Assembly (NCBI RefSeq): GCF_041053105.1
Contig: NZ_CP163444.1
Coordinates: 1,612,001 to 1,676,000, forward strand
Direction: 5' to 3'
Source of the DNA: Streptomyces sp. R44
Lineage (GTDB): Bacteria > Actinomycetota > Actinomycetes > Streptomycetales > Streptomycetaceae
DNA: 64,000 bases
How positions within the stretch are numbered: the first letter of the stretch is position 1; each line of letters opens with the position of its first letter. Shown one piece after another: positions 1 through 8,982 of the stretch. A model generated the notes under the pieces. That model was not told the DNA's origin. It made no database searches and worked only from the letters and a program-made list of their open reading frames with translations. Both the position numbers and the translations under genes were made by a program.

Positions 1-543
1 CGGGGGTTCGAACAGGCCCGTGGAGTAGACGAGCAGGAGCAGCAGCATGTAGCCGAGGAAGTAGATCTGGACGCTGGCGCCCAGCAGGTTGAAGCCGGAC
101 AGGAGTCGGTCGGTCGCCGTGCCCCGGCGCAGCGCCGCCACCAGGCCCGAGCCGACGCCGAGGACGAGGATGACCGCGAGGGCGCCGACCGCGAGGGAGA
201 CGGTCACCGGGAGGTGGTCCTGGAGGGCGGCCAGGACCGGCTGGTGCAGGGTGTAGGAGTAGCCGAGGCAGGGGGCGGGGCAGGGGATCGGGGTGCCGTC
301 GACGTCCGCGATGGTGCGGCCGGTGACGATGCCGCCGACGTAGTCGGTGAACTGGGAGACGACCGGCTGGTCGAGTCCCATGCTCGTACGGACGGCCGCG
401 AGCTGTGCGCTGTCGCACTGGGGACCGCAGGCGATCCGGGCCGGGTCGGAGGGGGCGGCGTAGAAGAGCCCGAAGGTCGTGGCGGTGATCGCGAGGAGCA
501 CCGCCACGGCCTGCGCGACCCTCTTGAGGAGGTATCGGGTCAT
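1..543 (-). CDS. ABC transporter permease, DppB/OppB type (3' part cut by window edge)
   Basis: Inner-membrane permease subunit of a peptide/nickel-class ABC importer. The 181 codons present begin MTRYLLKRVAQAVAVLLAIT, the usual DppB start: a short basic stretch, then a first membrane helix at about residues 4-29. A long extracytoplasmic loop with two CxxxC-like cysteine pairs follows, then two more hydrophobic helices from about residue 90. There is no stop codon before the left edge, so the C-terminal half with the EAA loop lies outside. It is the third gene of a leftward operon, 35 bp after the binding-protein gene. The order permease C, binding protein, permease B is less common than A-B-C. 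Substrate cannot be told from sequence. Confidence 0.9.
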   Translation of the reverse strand, partial: MTRYLLKRVAQAVAVLLAITATTFGLFYAAPSDPARIACGPQCDSAQLAAVRTSMGLDQPVVSQFTDYVGGIVTGRTIADVDGTPIPCPAPCLGYSYTLHQPVLAALQDHLPVTVSLAVGALAVILVLGVGSGLVAALRRGTATDRLLSGFNLLGASVQIYFLGYMLLLLLVYSTGLFEPP

Positions 544-578
544 GATCGCGGGAGGTCGGGGGTTCGTGTCGCCGGAGG

Positions 579-2375
579 TCAGGACTTGTCGACGTACACG
601 TCGGCCAGGGCCGTGACGCCGTAGATCGGGTGGGTGGCGGCGCCGCCGATGTCCTTGCCGCGGAACTGGGAGGTGCTCTTGTAGAGGAAGGGCACCAGGG
701 GGACGTCCTTCATGACCGTCTCCTCCAGGCTGATCAGCTCCTCGGCCTTCTGCTGCGCGTCACCGATCTTCGCGATGCGGGCCAGTTCCTTGTCCACCTG
801 CGGGTTGCCGTAGCGGATGGGGTTGGACACCGCGTCCAGGTGGCTCTCGTAGCCGAGGGGAAGCAGGGTCGACGGGGTGGGCCAGTCCACGGAGTTGGTG
901 GACAGGAACAGGTCGTACGGGCTGTCGTCGCCGCCGAAGACCTGGTCGTTGAACGCGCCGGGCTGAAGGCCCTTCAGGACGAGTTCGATGCCGGCCTTGG
1001 CGAAGGCGTCGGCGAGGACCTGGGCGACCTGGTCGTCCGCCGGGCTCTCGGTGGGGTACGCGTACGTCAGCTTGGTGACCTTCGTCTCCGCCTTGGCCAG
1101 GTGTTCCTTGGCCTTGGCGATGTCACCGGCGGGGGCGACGGGGTAGAGGTCGTACTTCTTCCAGCCGACGACGGCCGGCGAGGAGAGGGTGGTCGCGAAG
1201 TCGCCGGCGTAGCGGCCGCCGAGGACCTGGCGGGCCTGCTCGCGCGGGAAGAGGTAGTGGATGGCCTTGCGGACCTCGGGATCGGTGACCCGGTCGTTCC
1301 TGATGTACAGGTCCTGGGTGTAGGCGCCCTTGCTGCCGGAGACGACGAGCTTGCGCTTGGCGGGGTCGCGTTCGACCGTCGAGATCAGCTCCGGGGGCAG
1401 TTGGTCCTTGGTGGTGAGCGTGGTCGCGCCGGTGCCCTGGCCGTTGAACACCTCCTGCGCGGTGTTGAGGGCGGCCTTGCCGAAGGTGAACTCGAAGCGG
1501 TCCGGGTAGGCGTGCCGGATCGAGTCCGTCTCCGGCTTCCAGTACGGGTTGCGCTCCAGGGTGAGGCTCTGGTTCTGCTTGTGCTCGACGATCCTGTACG
1601 GCCCGGTGGCGAAGGGCTTCACGTCGTAGCCGGTGCCCGTGTCCTTGTCCTCGCGGACCGGCGAGGAGGAGGACTGGGCGGCCATGTACGGCACGTCGGA
1701 CTGCGGCTGGGGGAAGTGGAAGACGATGGTCTTGTCGTCGGGCGTCTCGATGGCCTTGAGATCGCCGTCCTTCTTGGGGCCGCCGTACTTCTTCACCGCC
1801 GCGGTGAGGTCCTTGGTGCCGGTGAGCCACGGCTGCCAGTAGGTGGGGCCGACCTCGAAGCCGGGGGCGAAGGTGCGCTCGATGCCGTACTTGACCTGCT
1901 GCGCGGTGACGGGCTTGCCGTCCTCCCAGGCGATGCCGTCCTTCAGGTGGTACGTCCAGGTGCGGCCGCCGTCGGAGGAGGTCCCGGTGTCGGTGGCGAG
2001 GTCACCGACCAGCCTGGGCCTGCCGTCGACGACCTGGTACTGCGTGAGCTGCCGGCCCCACAGCAGCGAGGTGCTGTACCTCTCGCCGGCGTAGATCTTC
2101 TGCGGGTCGAGGTGGGAGAAGTCGTCCTCGTTGGCGACGGTGACGGTGCCGCCCTTGCGGGCGCCGGGGAGCTCGGGGGCGGGGCCCCGGCTGTCCTCGG
2201 CGGTGCCGAGGGTGGCGGTCAGCCGCTGCCCGCTCTTGGCCGCGGTGCTGTTCCTGCTCTTGCCCGCGCCCGTGCCGGCTTCCGTGCCCGCGCCCGCGGA
2301 GCAGGAGCACAGCAGAAGGGCGGCGGCGGTGGCGAGGGCCGGGACTATTGCGACACGTGGGGTGAATGCGGGCAT
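579..2375 (-). CDS. ABC transporter substrate-binding lipoprotein, family 5
   Basis: Extracellular solute-binding protein (SBP_bac_5 family) of 598 residues that would deliver peptides or similar solutes to the flanking permeases. It has an N-terminal hydrophobic segment ending LLLCSC, with Cys25 the likely lipidated residue. A Ser/Thr/Gly/Ala-rich linker runs to about residue 70, and then comes the family's mature domain starting GGTVTVANEDDFSHLDPQ. The motif GRTWTYHLKDGIAWEDGKPV is the classic family-5 signature region. Size fits the family (500-600). It lies between the two permease genes on the same strand, 60 bp after the upstream permease. The ligand is unknown; peptide is the default guess. 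Confidence 0.92.
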   Translation of the reverse strand: MPAFTPRVAIVPALATAAALLLCSCSAGAGTEAGTGAGKSRNSTAAKSGQRLTATLGTAEDSRGPAPELPGARKGGTVTVANEDDFSHLDPQKIYAGERYSTSLLWGRQLTQYQVVDGRPRLVGDLATDTGTSSDGGRTWTYHLKDGIAWEDGKPVTAQQVKYGIERTFAPGFEVGPTYWQPWLTGTKDLTAAVKKYGGPKKDGDLKAIETPDDKTIVFHFPQPQSDVPYMAAQSSSSPVREDKDTGTGYDVKPFATGPYRIVEHKQNQSLTLERNPYWKPETDSIRHAYPDRFEFTFGKAALNTAQEVFNGQGTGATTLTTKDQLPPELISTVERDPAKRKLVVSGSKGAYTQDLYIRNDRVTDPEVRKAIHYLFPREQARQVLGGRYAGDFATTLSSPAVVGWKKYDLYPVAPAGDIAKAKEHLAKAETKVTKLTYAYPTESPADDQVAQVLADAFAKAGIELVLKGLQPGAFNDQVFGGDDSPYDLFLSTNSVDWPTPSTLLPLGYESHLDAVSNPIRYGNPQVDKELARIAKIGDAQQKAEELISLEETVMKDVPLVPFLYKSTSQFRGKDIGGAATHPIYGVTALADVYVDKS

Positions 2376-2435
2376 GACTGACTCCGTTGTCGTGTACGGG
2401 TGTTGCTCGGGGAGGTGGAAGGAAGTCGCGGAGGT

Positions 2436-3362
2436 TCAGCGAACGGTGTGCGGGTCGATCGCGTCCCGTACGGCGTCGCCGAGGAGGTTGACGGCGAGGA
2501 CGAAGAGGAGGAGCGAGACGCCGGGGAACACCATGTAGGTGGGGTCGTCGTAGAAGACCTCGGAGCCCCGCGAGATCATGCGGCCCCAGTCGGGAATGGG
2601 TTCGCTGATGCCGACGCCCAGGAAGGACAGCGCGGCCTCGGTGGTGACGATCGCGGGCAGGGCGAGGGTGACGTGGACGAGTACCGGCGCCCATACGTTC
2701 GGCAGCAGTTCCCGGAAGACGACGTGCCGCCGGCTCGCACCGAGGGCCCGGGCCGCCTCGACGAACTCCCGCTCGCGCAGGGCGCGTACGAGGGTGCGCA
2801 GCACCATCGCGAGCGGTACCCAGCCGAAGGCGGAGAAGACGAGGACGAGAACGGTGAACTGCATCCAGGCGGGTTCGTTCTCGTCGGGTCCGACGAAGCG
2901 GGTCTGGATGACCGGGCCCAGCGTGAGCAGGAGCAGCAGGGCGGGGAAGGCGAGCAGGACGTTGCAGACGAAGGTGAACGCCCTGTCGGCGAGGCCGCTG
3001 AGATAGCCCGCGGTCACGCCGACGACCACTCCGACGGCGGCGACCACGGCGACCGAGGCGAAGGCGATCAGCAGGGAGGTGCGGATGCCGTAGAGGAGCT
3101 GGGTGAGGACGTCCCGGCCGAGGCCCGGCTCGATGCCGAACCAGTACTGGGCGGAGATGCCGCCGTTGGGCAGCAGGGGAAGACCTTCAGGGCTCAGCAG
3201 GCCGGCCTCGTTCTGGCCGTAGCGCTCGGTGGGGTTCTTGCCGTAGAGGAGGGCGATGAGGGGCGCCGTGACGGCGAGGAGCACGAAGAACGCCACGACG
3301 CAGAGCGAGAGGATCCCGACTCGATCACGCCGGAACGCGTCCACCACCGATACCGCTGCCAC
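2436..3362 (-). CDS. ABC transporter permease, DppC/OppC type
   Basis: Second permease subunit of the peptide-class importer, 308 residues. It has the N-terminal helix at about 18-40, an extracytoplasmic loop with the WFGIEPGLGRDVLTQLLYGIRTSL motif region typical of DppC, and five further helices. The EAA-type cytoplasmic loop reads EFVEAARALGASRRHV (about residues 208-223) and contacts the ATPase. It is the first gene of the leftward operon. No ATPase gene is in view; it would have to lie beyond the left edge. The start ATG is followed by a charged cytoplasmic tail (VVDAFRRDRVG), as in the family. Confidence 0.92.
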   Translation of the reverse strand: MAAVSVVDAFRRDRVGILSLCVVAFFVLLAVTAPLIALLYGKNPTERYGQNEAGLLSPEGLPLLPNGGISAQYWFGIEPGLGRDVLTQLLYGIRTSLLIAFASVAVVAAVGVVVGVTAGYLSGLADRAFTFVCNVLLAFPALLLLLTLGPVIQTRFVGPDENEPAWMQFTVLVLVFSAFGWVPLAMVLRTLVRALREREFVEAARALGASRRHVVFRELLPNVWAPVLVHVTLALPAIVTTEAALSFLGVGISEPIPDWGRMISRGSEVFYDDPTYMVFPGVSLLLFVLAVNLLGDAVRDAIDPHTVR

Positions 3363-3607
3363 GCTGCCGTACTCCCGACTTGCCTGGGGCGCACCGACTG
3401 TGGTGGAGCGCCCTGGATCGCACCGGAGCGGGGTTACCGCTCCGAACGTCGGACATTAGATCGAAAGATCCACACGGCTGCAACGCATCAGATTTCAAGG
3501 TGAATCGGCGATATTGCCTGCGATTACTGGAATGTTTCTCCGTTCATGCCGTCGCAACAGAGATGCTCACCAATCACCACGAATCACCCCATCGCGGGAG
3601 ACGAGCA
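3363..3607. other. Intergenic, probable promoter region of the ABC operon
   Basis: No gene is seen here. The stretch from about 3450 to 3600 is noticeably richer in A and T than its surroundings, which fits a promoter for the leftward transporter operon. No clear -35/-10 pair can be picked out. Confidence 0.4.
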
Positions 3608-3750
3608 TCACACCAGACCCAGCGACTCCAGCACGCGCCGCTGACTCGCCGAGGGCTTGGCCGGCCAGTAGAGGTAGCAGACACCACCCGTCCCGCTTCT
3701 GACCTTGCCGTTCGCGTCGTAGCGCTTGGTGCGGAGCCAGATGTTCTCCA
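3608..3750 (-). pseudogene. Severed 3' end of a C39-like peptidase gene (left repeat copy)
   Basis: Translating this stretch gives a protein end from WENIWLRTKRYDANGKVR through GTGGVCY to LGLV and stop. It matches the last 48 or so residues of the complete C39-like peptidase encoded at 9715-11118, including the final LGLV. Upstream of about 3750 the similarity stops abruptly, so this is a 3' fragment without start or catalytic residues. At DNA level 3661-3749 and 9768-9856 agree at 80 of 89 positions in the same orientation. I infer it is the displaced 3' end left when an integrative element entered the peptidase gene; a decayed tandem duplicate is the alternative. Confidence 0.85.
3661..3749. 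repeat. Left 89-bp direct repeat (candidate attachment site)
   Basis: Pairs with 9768-9856 in direct orientation with 80 of 89 identical bases and no gaps. The longest identical runs are the 15-base tctgaccttgccgtt and agccagatgttctcc. Both copies lie within coding sequence for the peptidase C-terminus. Confidence 0.85.
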
Positions 3751-3889
3751 AATGGGAGGGCGCCACCCACCACGCGACGCCCTCCCGCACAAACATGCAG
3801 GTCAGAGGCACGGACCGCGCGAGGCAAATCGAGCGCAGCTGACTCCGGGCCCCTCGCGGGAGCCTGGACCGTCGAGCGAGGACGACGAA

Positions 3890-3923
3890 GAAACCCCCGC
3901 TGGGGTCGCCCGGCGGGGGTTTC
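3890..3923 (-). terminator. Strong hairpin terminator after the immunity gene
   Basis: An 11-bp perfect stem gaaacccccgc / gcgggggtttc with a 12-base loop sits 36 bp past the stop of the leftward immunity gene. It is the only strong hairpin between that gene and the peptidase fragment. Confidence 0.8.
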
Positions 3924-3959
3924 CGTTGCTTCAGGCCGTCGGGCCCGACGCGCAGTGGA

Positions 3960-4382
3960 TCAGGGTCGGAAACCCTTCACGTACACCGCACTTCCGTGCG
4001 TGAAAGGGTCCGATTCCTCGACCTGGAATCCGGCCGAGTCGAGGATTTCCAACAGGGCTTTCTGCATGGACTTCTGAACGTTCTCGAAGTGGCGCACGAC
4101 CGGAGGCGGATCCGCGTAGTCGATCCCCTTCGCGAAAAGGTCCGCGGCGGTGGTCCGCAACTCCGTATCCGCCCTCCAGTCCACGTACACCCCGCCTTCG
4201 ACAAGCAGGTCCACGTGGACGTCCGCACCGGGCTCGCGCAACGGGCCTCCGCTGACGTCACCCCGGTGGACGGGAAGTCCGGCTTCGGCCAGTGCACGGC
4301 AGACCTCGTCGGCCACAGCATTCCGTTCGGCGATGACTTCCCGCGGGGCTTTGGGGGGCAGGTCGAACTCGGTGTCATTCAT
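3960..4382 (-). CDS. Candidate immunity protein to the adjacent deaminase toxin
   Basis: 140 residues, acidic, without signal peptide or membrane helix, so cytoplasmic. The start ATG overlaps the toxin stop by 8 bases (atgaatga), which implies translational coupling. A longer in-frame reading to 4562 exists but lies wholly within the toxin's coding end and is rejected. The protein starts MNDTEFDLPPKAPREVIAER and contains PGADVHVDLLVEGGVYVDW and HFENVQKSMQKALLEILDSAGF. I do not recognise its family. Position immediately downstream of a polymorphic toxin is where immunity genes sit, and small size and acidity fit binding a basic toxin domain. Function is therefore inferred from context alone. 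Confidence 0.7.
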   Translation of the reverse strand: MNDTEFDLPPKAPREVIAERNAVADEVCRALAEAGLPVHRGDVSGGPLREPGADVHVDLLVEGGVYVDWRADTELRTTAADLFAKGIDYADPPPVVRHFENVQKSMQKALLEILDSAGFQVEESDPFTHGSAVYVKGFRP

Positions 4383-7300
4383 GTGCTTCTCGTTCCTCAT
4401 CCTGGTGACCGTTGGCCGCCGAGCGCGCCACGCGGTTCCCTCCGGCCCTCTGAATGTATCCGGCAAGGATTTCCTTCGCCGAACTCGCGTAGGAAGGGTG
4501 GTAGGGGACGGACCAAGTGACAGGTGTGCCCTTCTCGAGGGCTCCCAACAAGGCAGAGGCACAGTCCGGGCAGGGCTGCCGCTCGGTGTACAGGGCCTTG
4601 ATCTGGCTGGCCTCGAATCCCTTCGTCTTCAGCTTGTCCAGGAGTTCCGTCTCCGCGTGTCCACTGAACTTGCTGTTGGCTATGACGAAATCACCGGTCT
4701 TGGGGTCGTTCCATCCTGGTACCTTCGCGACGGCAACATTGTGAGCCGCGTCGTAGTATCCGGACTCCACCCTGAACTGGTACGCCAGTCGGCTCATCTC
4801 GTCACCGTTGTAGCGGACCAGCCCCGTGGGGCACCCCTCGACCGCGGCCGCGGTGGACGCCCGTGCGGCCAGAGGTGCGCGGACCTTGGTGCAGGTCCTG
4901 ATGTACTCGTCGAGGCCCTTTACCCCGATACGGAGGACAACCTCTTCGCTCAGGCCGAGGGCACGCAGGGCCTTGAAGGCGTCGGCGAAGGCGATGCCCG
5001 TCCTCGCCGCGGCGTCCACCGCCATGACCGCGTCCGCGATGGGCCTGAGGGCTTTGCCCGCGAACAGGGTCACGACGTCCAGGGCGGCCCAGCCGCAGCC
5101 GCCCCAGCTTCCGTCCTCACCGCCGGGGGCGATCTTCTGGGCGCACCTGATCCAGCCCCCGAAGAGGATGTCCACCGGGTCGATGTTCGCCTGGTACTCG
5201 GCGATCGTGATGTTGTGCGTGACCTCCTGGGACAGTTCCTTGGTGGGGTACTCGCCCAGGTACACCGTCGCGTCGGCGGGGCACGTGGCCTTCGACGGGT
5301 TCAGCTCCGGCGTCGAGCACAGGTAGAGGTCGAGGACTGCCTTGAACCGGATCTTCACCGTGATCGTGCAGTTGCCCGTATAGGCGAGCTTGTCGATCCA
5401 GCCGTCGCAGCCCTCCGTCTTCCGCACGGTCTGCGGGTCGCCGATGTTCTCGATGTGGTCGACGACATAGAACATGTTGCCGATGGAGCCGCCCTGCTCG
5501 TCGACGACGGTTCCCGTGCCGATCTGCTTCGTCTTCGCGGCCTTCTCGGCCCTGTCGGCCGCTTCCTGGGCCTCCTTGGCGTATGCGGCGGCGTCCTTGG
5601 CGGCCTGTTCGGCTTCGGTGGCGGCGGCGTCGGCACGGTCGGCAGCCGCCCGCGCGTCCTTGGCGGACTGCTCGGCCGCGGTGGCGGCCTCGCGGGCGGC
5701 CTGGGCGTCGAGGGCGGCCTGGTCGGCGGAGTCGCGGGCCTGCCCGGCGTAGCCTTCGGCGCGGCCGGCGGCCTTGTCGGCGGCCGCAGCGTCCTCGGCG
5801 GCCTTGCGGTCGTACTCGACGGTGCGGGCCAGCGACGCCGCGGCCTTCGCTGCGGCCGCGGCGGCGTCGGCCGCGTACCCGAGGGCCTCCTTGGAGTAGG
5901 TGCGGGCGGTCGCCGCGTGTCCGGCGGCGTTGGCCGCGTACTGGTAGGCGAGCTTCGCGTCGCCGGACGCCTGGTCGGCGATGTTCTTGGCGGCCGCGGC
6001 CTCCGCCTGCGCGTTCTGGGCGTGGGCGTCGGCGACGGCCTTCTGCTGGTCGGCGATCGTCTTGGATGCCTGCCCGGTCAGCACGACGAGGCCGGCGGCC
6101 GAGTCGGTGGTGACGTACGGCGAGCCGAGCTGGATCGCGTCGTTGGCGGGCTTGGCGACCTGTACGGCGGCGTTGCCCGCGTCCACGGCGGCCTGCGCGG
6201 TGACGTGCGCGAAGCCGGCCGCCTTCGCGGCGGCGGCGATGGCCTTGACAGCCTCCTTGTTGGCCTCGTTCGCCTGGGTCTTGGCGGTCTTGGCCAGCTT
6301 CTCCGCCTCATCCGCCAGCCTGACGGCGGTCCGAGCCTCCTCGGCGGCGGACTGGGAGGCCTTGATGGCGTCCGCGGCGGCGCTGGTCGCGGTCTTCACC
6401 GCGGCATCGGCCTTCAGCTTGGCGGCCTGGGCGGCGTCCGCGTCAGCGCGGGACCGCTTGGCGGCCGCTTCGGCGCGGGTGGCCGCGGCGTCCGCCTCAG
6501 CCGCCGCCCGGGTCGCCGCGTCCGCAGCGGTACGGGCCCGGCCCGCGGCGGCCTCGGCGTCGTTCGCGTGCCGGTTCGCCGCGTCCGCGGCGGCACGGGC
6601 GGCGTCGGCGTCCGCGCCGGCGTCCAGGGAGCGCGCGTAGGCTTCCTTCGCGTCGGCCTTGGCGCGGGCGGCTTCGGCCTTCTGCTCGGCGTCCCAGGCG
6701 TCGTCCCGCTTGGCCTTGGCGTCTTCGCGCGCCTTGACCGCGTCGCTCCTGCGCGCGACCGCGGTCTTCTCGGCTGCCTCGGCCTTCCCCCTGGCTTCCT
6801 CGGCGTTCGCTGCTTCGGTCTGGGCCGTCTTCTTGTGCTGGGCGGCCTCGTTCTGCTTGACGGCGGCGGTGTCCTTCTCCGACTTCGCCTTGGCCTCCTC
6901 GGACTCGGCCGCAAGACGCTTCGCGTGTGCGTCGGCGGCGGCCGCCTTGGCGTCGCCCTCGGCCTTGAGGGCGACGGTGAGCTTCGCCTCCGCCGTCTCC
7001 TTTTCCTTCTTGGCGTTGTCACGGTGCAGCTTGGCCGCGTCGGCCGCCGCCTTCGCCTGCAGTTCGGCGGTGTGCGCGGCTTCCTTGCGGAACTCGGCGT
7101 TGACCTGCGCGGCCTGCGCGAGAGCGCGCTGTGTGATGGTCGCGCTGTCGCCCGCGGCGGCCCTGGTGGCGGCCTCGGCGGTCTCGCCGGCCTTCACCAT
7201 CGCCGTCAGAGCGGCGACGGCACCCTTGGTGATCTGGGCCTTCTGCTGGCCGACCAGAAGACCGCGGCCACGCGGGGCGCCGGTGGCGTCCGCGATGCCG

Positions 7301-8982
7301 TACGCGGCCTGCACAGCCGCGTCGGAGGACGTGGCCGACTTCTTGACACTCTCCAACTGGGCCTTGACCGTGGCCAAGTGAGTCTTCGCGGCGGCCTGGG
7401 CGTCGGCGAGGCCCTTCTTCGCCGCGTCGAACTGCGCCTTGACCGGGTAGGGAGTGCTGCCGGCTCCCTTCTCCCCGGTCGGCTTGATCAAGTACTTCTG
7501 CGCGCTGGTGCCCTTGCAGTCCCACAGCCGCGTGTCCGTGCCGACGGTGAACGCGCTCAGGTCCAGGCACTTACCCGTGGTCAGGCTCTTCAGGGGCGAG
7601 GCGGCACGGACGTCGCCCTTCCATGACTGGCCCTTGGTGCTGTAGCAGTCCGTGATCTGGATCTTCGTACCGTTGGCCGACGCGTTCCCGGCCACGTCCA
7701 GGCACTTGAACGAGTTGACGTTGCGGAGGTGCAGATCCTCCTCGCCACCTTCGAGCTGCCACTTCTGCGCGGCGGTGTTGTTGCAGGTGTGGATCTGGAC
7801 CGGCGTTCCGTTGGTCTTGCCGCCGCCCTGGACGTCCAGGCACTTGCCCGGCGCGCCAGGCACCTCGATCACCGTGTAGCCGTTGCCGATCCAGCCCACA
7901 CCACCGGAGGTCCAGTGGTCCTGCCAGCGGGTGTAGTAGTCGGCGAGCCACGACTGCCCGAGGAGCAGACTGAGGGCGTACGTGCCGTCCTGCAGCGCCT
8001 TCGTGGCGTCCTTGCCGGCGGTGAGGATCTGCTGCCGCTGCGTGGCCTGGCCGGCGATCTCCTGCTGCCACTCGGCGGCGGCCTGCGCCACCTGCTTGCC
8101 GAGGACCTTGTTCGGGTCGATCGGGTCGTGCCAGCCACAGGCCCCGAAGCGGGCCTTCAGGTCCTCGACCGCGATCCGGAACTCCGGGCTGTCCGGCTCC
8201 GGAGCCGTACGGGGGAAACCTCCGGAGCCGAGGAAGATGCGCGCGTCATCGGCGAACACCCGAGGCACGAAGTACTGGTTGGGCTCGACCTTCCCCGAGT
8301 TCTTCTTCCACAGCGCCCATGCCTCCTTCTCCTGCGGCGTCCCGCCACTGGTGTAGAGGGCGTCGCCGATCGTGAGAGCGGAGGCCTTCGTCCTGTCGTC
8401 GGCGGTGGGCGAGGAGTCGTAGAAGGGGTTGAACACCGTCATCGGGTCCCAGTACGACTGGTACAGCCACGGGCGCAGCCCGGTCTTCTCGAAGATCTTG
8501 TCCGGGTCCCGCGGTGCGTTGGGGTAGGAGTCCAGACTGGCGGCGCTCGACCACGCGTAGCCCTGCTTCTGGACCTTGTCGAGCCACTGCTCCGTGAGGG
8601 CTTGGTCCGCGTTCGCGGCCTCGCGCAGCGGAGTCATATTGCCGCTGAAGATGTCCCGCTCAAGCTTCTTGTGAAGCTGATCGGGCGGCAGTACGAGGGA
8701 ACTCTGCGCGAGGGCGAAGACGTTGGGCCCACCCATGCGCAGGGCCTCGGTGCCCAGGCACTGGTCCTCACGCAGCTGCTGAGCCGCCTTGGCGTCGTAG
8801 CCGTCGTACGAGTCGGCCACCGCGGCCATGTCCGGTTCGGCGCCCGGCACGGCCAGGTCGGGCCGGACGGCCACACCACCGAGGACGGCCAGGGCGGCGA
8901 CGGACGTGATGGCGGTGGTGAGCGTGGTGGACAAGCGTGATCTAGAGGTGAACAACCCCGGTTTGAACCGCAAGAAGAGCAT
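4375..8982 (-). CDS. Large secreted polymorphic toxin: lectin, Ala-rich coil, C-terminal deaminase
   Basis: 1535 residues. An N-terminal hydrophobic signal or anchor lies at about 17-42. Then come a domain of unknown type (50-360), a ricin B-type beta-trefoil (366-498) with repeated CLDV and QxW-like motifs (AQKWQL, GQSW, AQKYLI), and an Ala-rich coiled coil (about 518-1150). A Cys-containing central domain (1154-1290) and a hydrophobic pre-toxin helix region (about 1300-1375) precede a deaminase domain from about 1390. Deaminase signatures are SGHAE (His1442 and Glu1444) and RQPCPDC (Cys1471 and Cys1474), the zinc-binding and proton-shuttle residues of the cytidine-deaminase fold, so the predicted activity is deamination of a nucleic acid or nucleotide base. 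Which subfamily (XOO_2897-like is my guess) and which substrate are unknown. A poorly spaced aagg precedes the ATG. The downstream immunity gene overlaps it. Confidence 0.88.
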   Translation of the reverse strand: MLFLRFKPGLFTSRSRLSTTLTTAITSVAALAVLGGVAVRPDLAVPGAEPDMAAVADSYDGYDAKAAQQLREDQCLGTEALRMGGPNVFALAQSSLVLPPDQLHKKLERDIFSGNMTPLREAANADQALTEQWLDKVQKQGYAWSSAASLDSYPNAPRDPDKIFEKTGLRPWLYQSYWDPMTVFNPFYDSSPTADDRTKASALTIGDALYTSGGTPQEKEAWALWKKNSGKVEPNQYFVPRVFADDARIFLGSGGFPRTAPEPDSPEFRIAVEDLKARFGACGWHDPIDPNKVLGKQVAQAAAEWQQEIAGQATQRQQILTAGKDATKALQDGTYALSLLLGQSWLADYYTRWQDHWTSGGVGWIGNGYTVIEVPGAPGKCLDVQGGGKTNGTPVQIHTCNNTAAQKWQLEGGEEDLHLRNVNSFKCLDVAGNASANGTKIQITDCYSTKGQSWKGDVRAASPLKSLTTGKCLDLSAFTVGTDTRLWDCKGTSAQKYLIKPTGEKGAGSTPYPVKAQFDAAKKGLADAQAAAKTHLATVKAQLESVKKSATSSDAAVQAAYGIADATGAPRGRGLLVGQQKAQITKGAVAALTAMVKAGETAEAATRAAAGDSATITQRALAQAAQVNAEFRKEAAHTAELQAKAAADAAKLHRDNAKKEKETAEAKLTVALKAEGDAKAAAADAHAKRLAAESEEAKAKSEKDTAAVKQNEAAQHKKTAQTEAANAEEARGKAEAAEKTAVARRSDAVKAREDAKAKRDDAWDAEQKAEAARAKADAKEAYARSLDAGADADAARAAADAANRHANDAEAAAGRARTAADAATRAAAEADAAATRAEAAAKRSRADADAAQAAKLKADAAVKTATSAAADAIKASQSAAEEARTAVRLADEAEKLAKTAKTQANEANKEAVKAIAAAAKAAGFAHVTAQAAVDAGNAAVQVAKPANDAIQLGSPYVTTDSAAGLVVLTGQASKTIADQQKAVADAHAQNAQAEAAAAKNIADQASGDAKLAYQYAANAAGHAATARTYSKEALGYAADAAAAAAKAAASLARTVEYDRKAAEDAAAADKAAGRAEGYAGQARDSADQAALDAQAAREAATAAEQSAKDARAAADRADAAATEAEQAAKDAAAYAKEAQEAADRAEKAAKTKQIGTGTVVDEQGGSIGNMFYVVDHIENIGDPQTVRKTEGCDGWIDKLAYTGNCTITVKIRFKAVLDLYLCSTPELNPSKATCPADATVYLGEYPTKELSQEVTHNITIAEYQANIDPVDILFGGWIRCAQKIAPGGEDGSWGGCGWAALDVVTLFAGKALRPIADAVMAVDAAARTGIAFADAFKALRALGLSEEVVLRIGVKGLDEYIRTCTKVRAPLAARASTAAAVEGCPTGLVRYNGDEMSRLAYQFRVESGYYDAAHNVAVAKVPGWNDPKTGDFVIANSKFSGHAETELLDKLKTKGFEASQIKALYTERQPCPDCASALLGALEKGTPVTWSVPYHPSYASSAKEILAGYIQRAGGNRVARSAANGHQDEEREAHE

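Noticed and set aside
4375..4800. Identification of the deaminase as a close DddA relative
   Set aside because: The spacing and surroundings (TERQPCPDC) look more like another deaminase family. Only the HAE and PCxxC motifs are shared, so I do not claim double-stranded DNA activity.
4150..7626. 1158-codon open frame on the + strand opposite the toxin gene
   Set aside because: It is antisense to the Ala-rich coil; GC-rich third positions suppress stops on the other strand. The product is low-complexity Gly/Arg/Leu with no domain.
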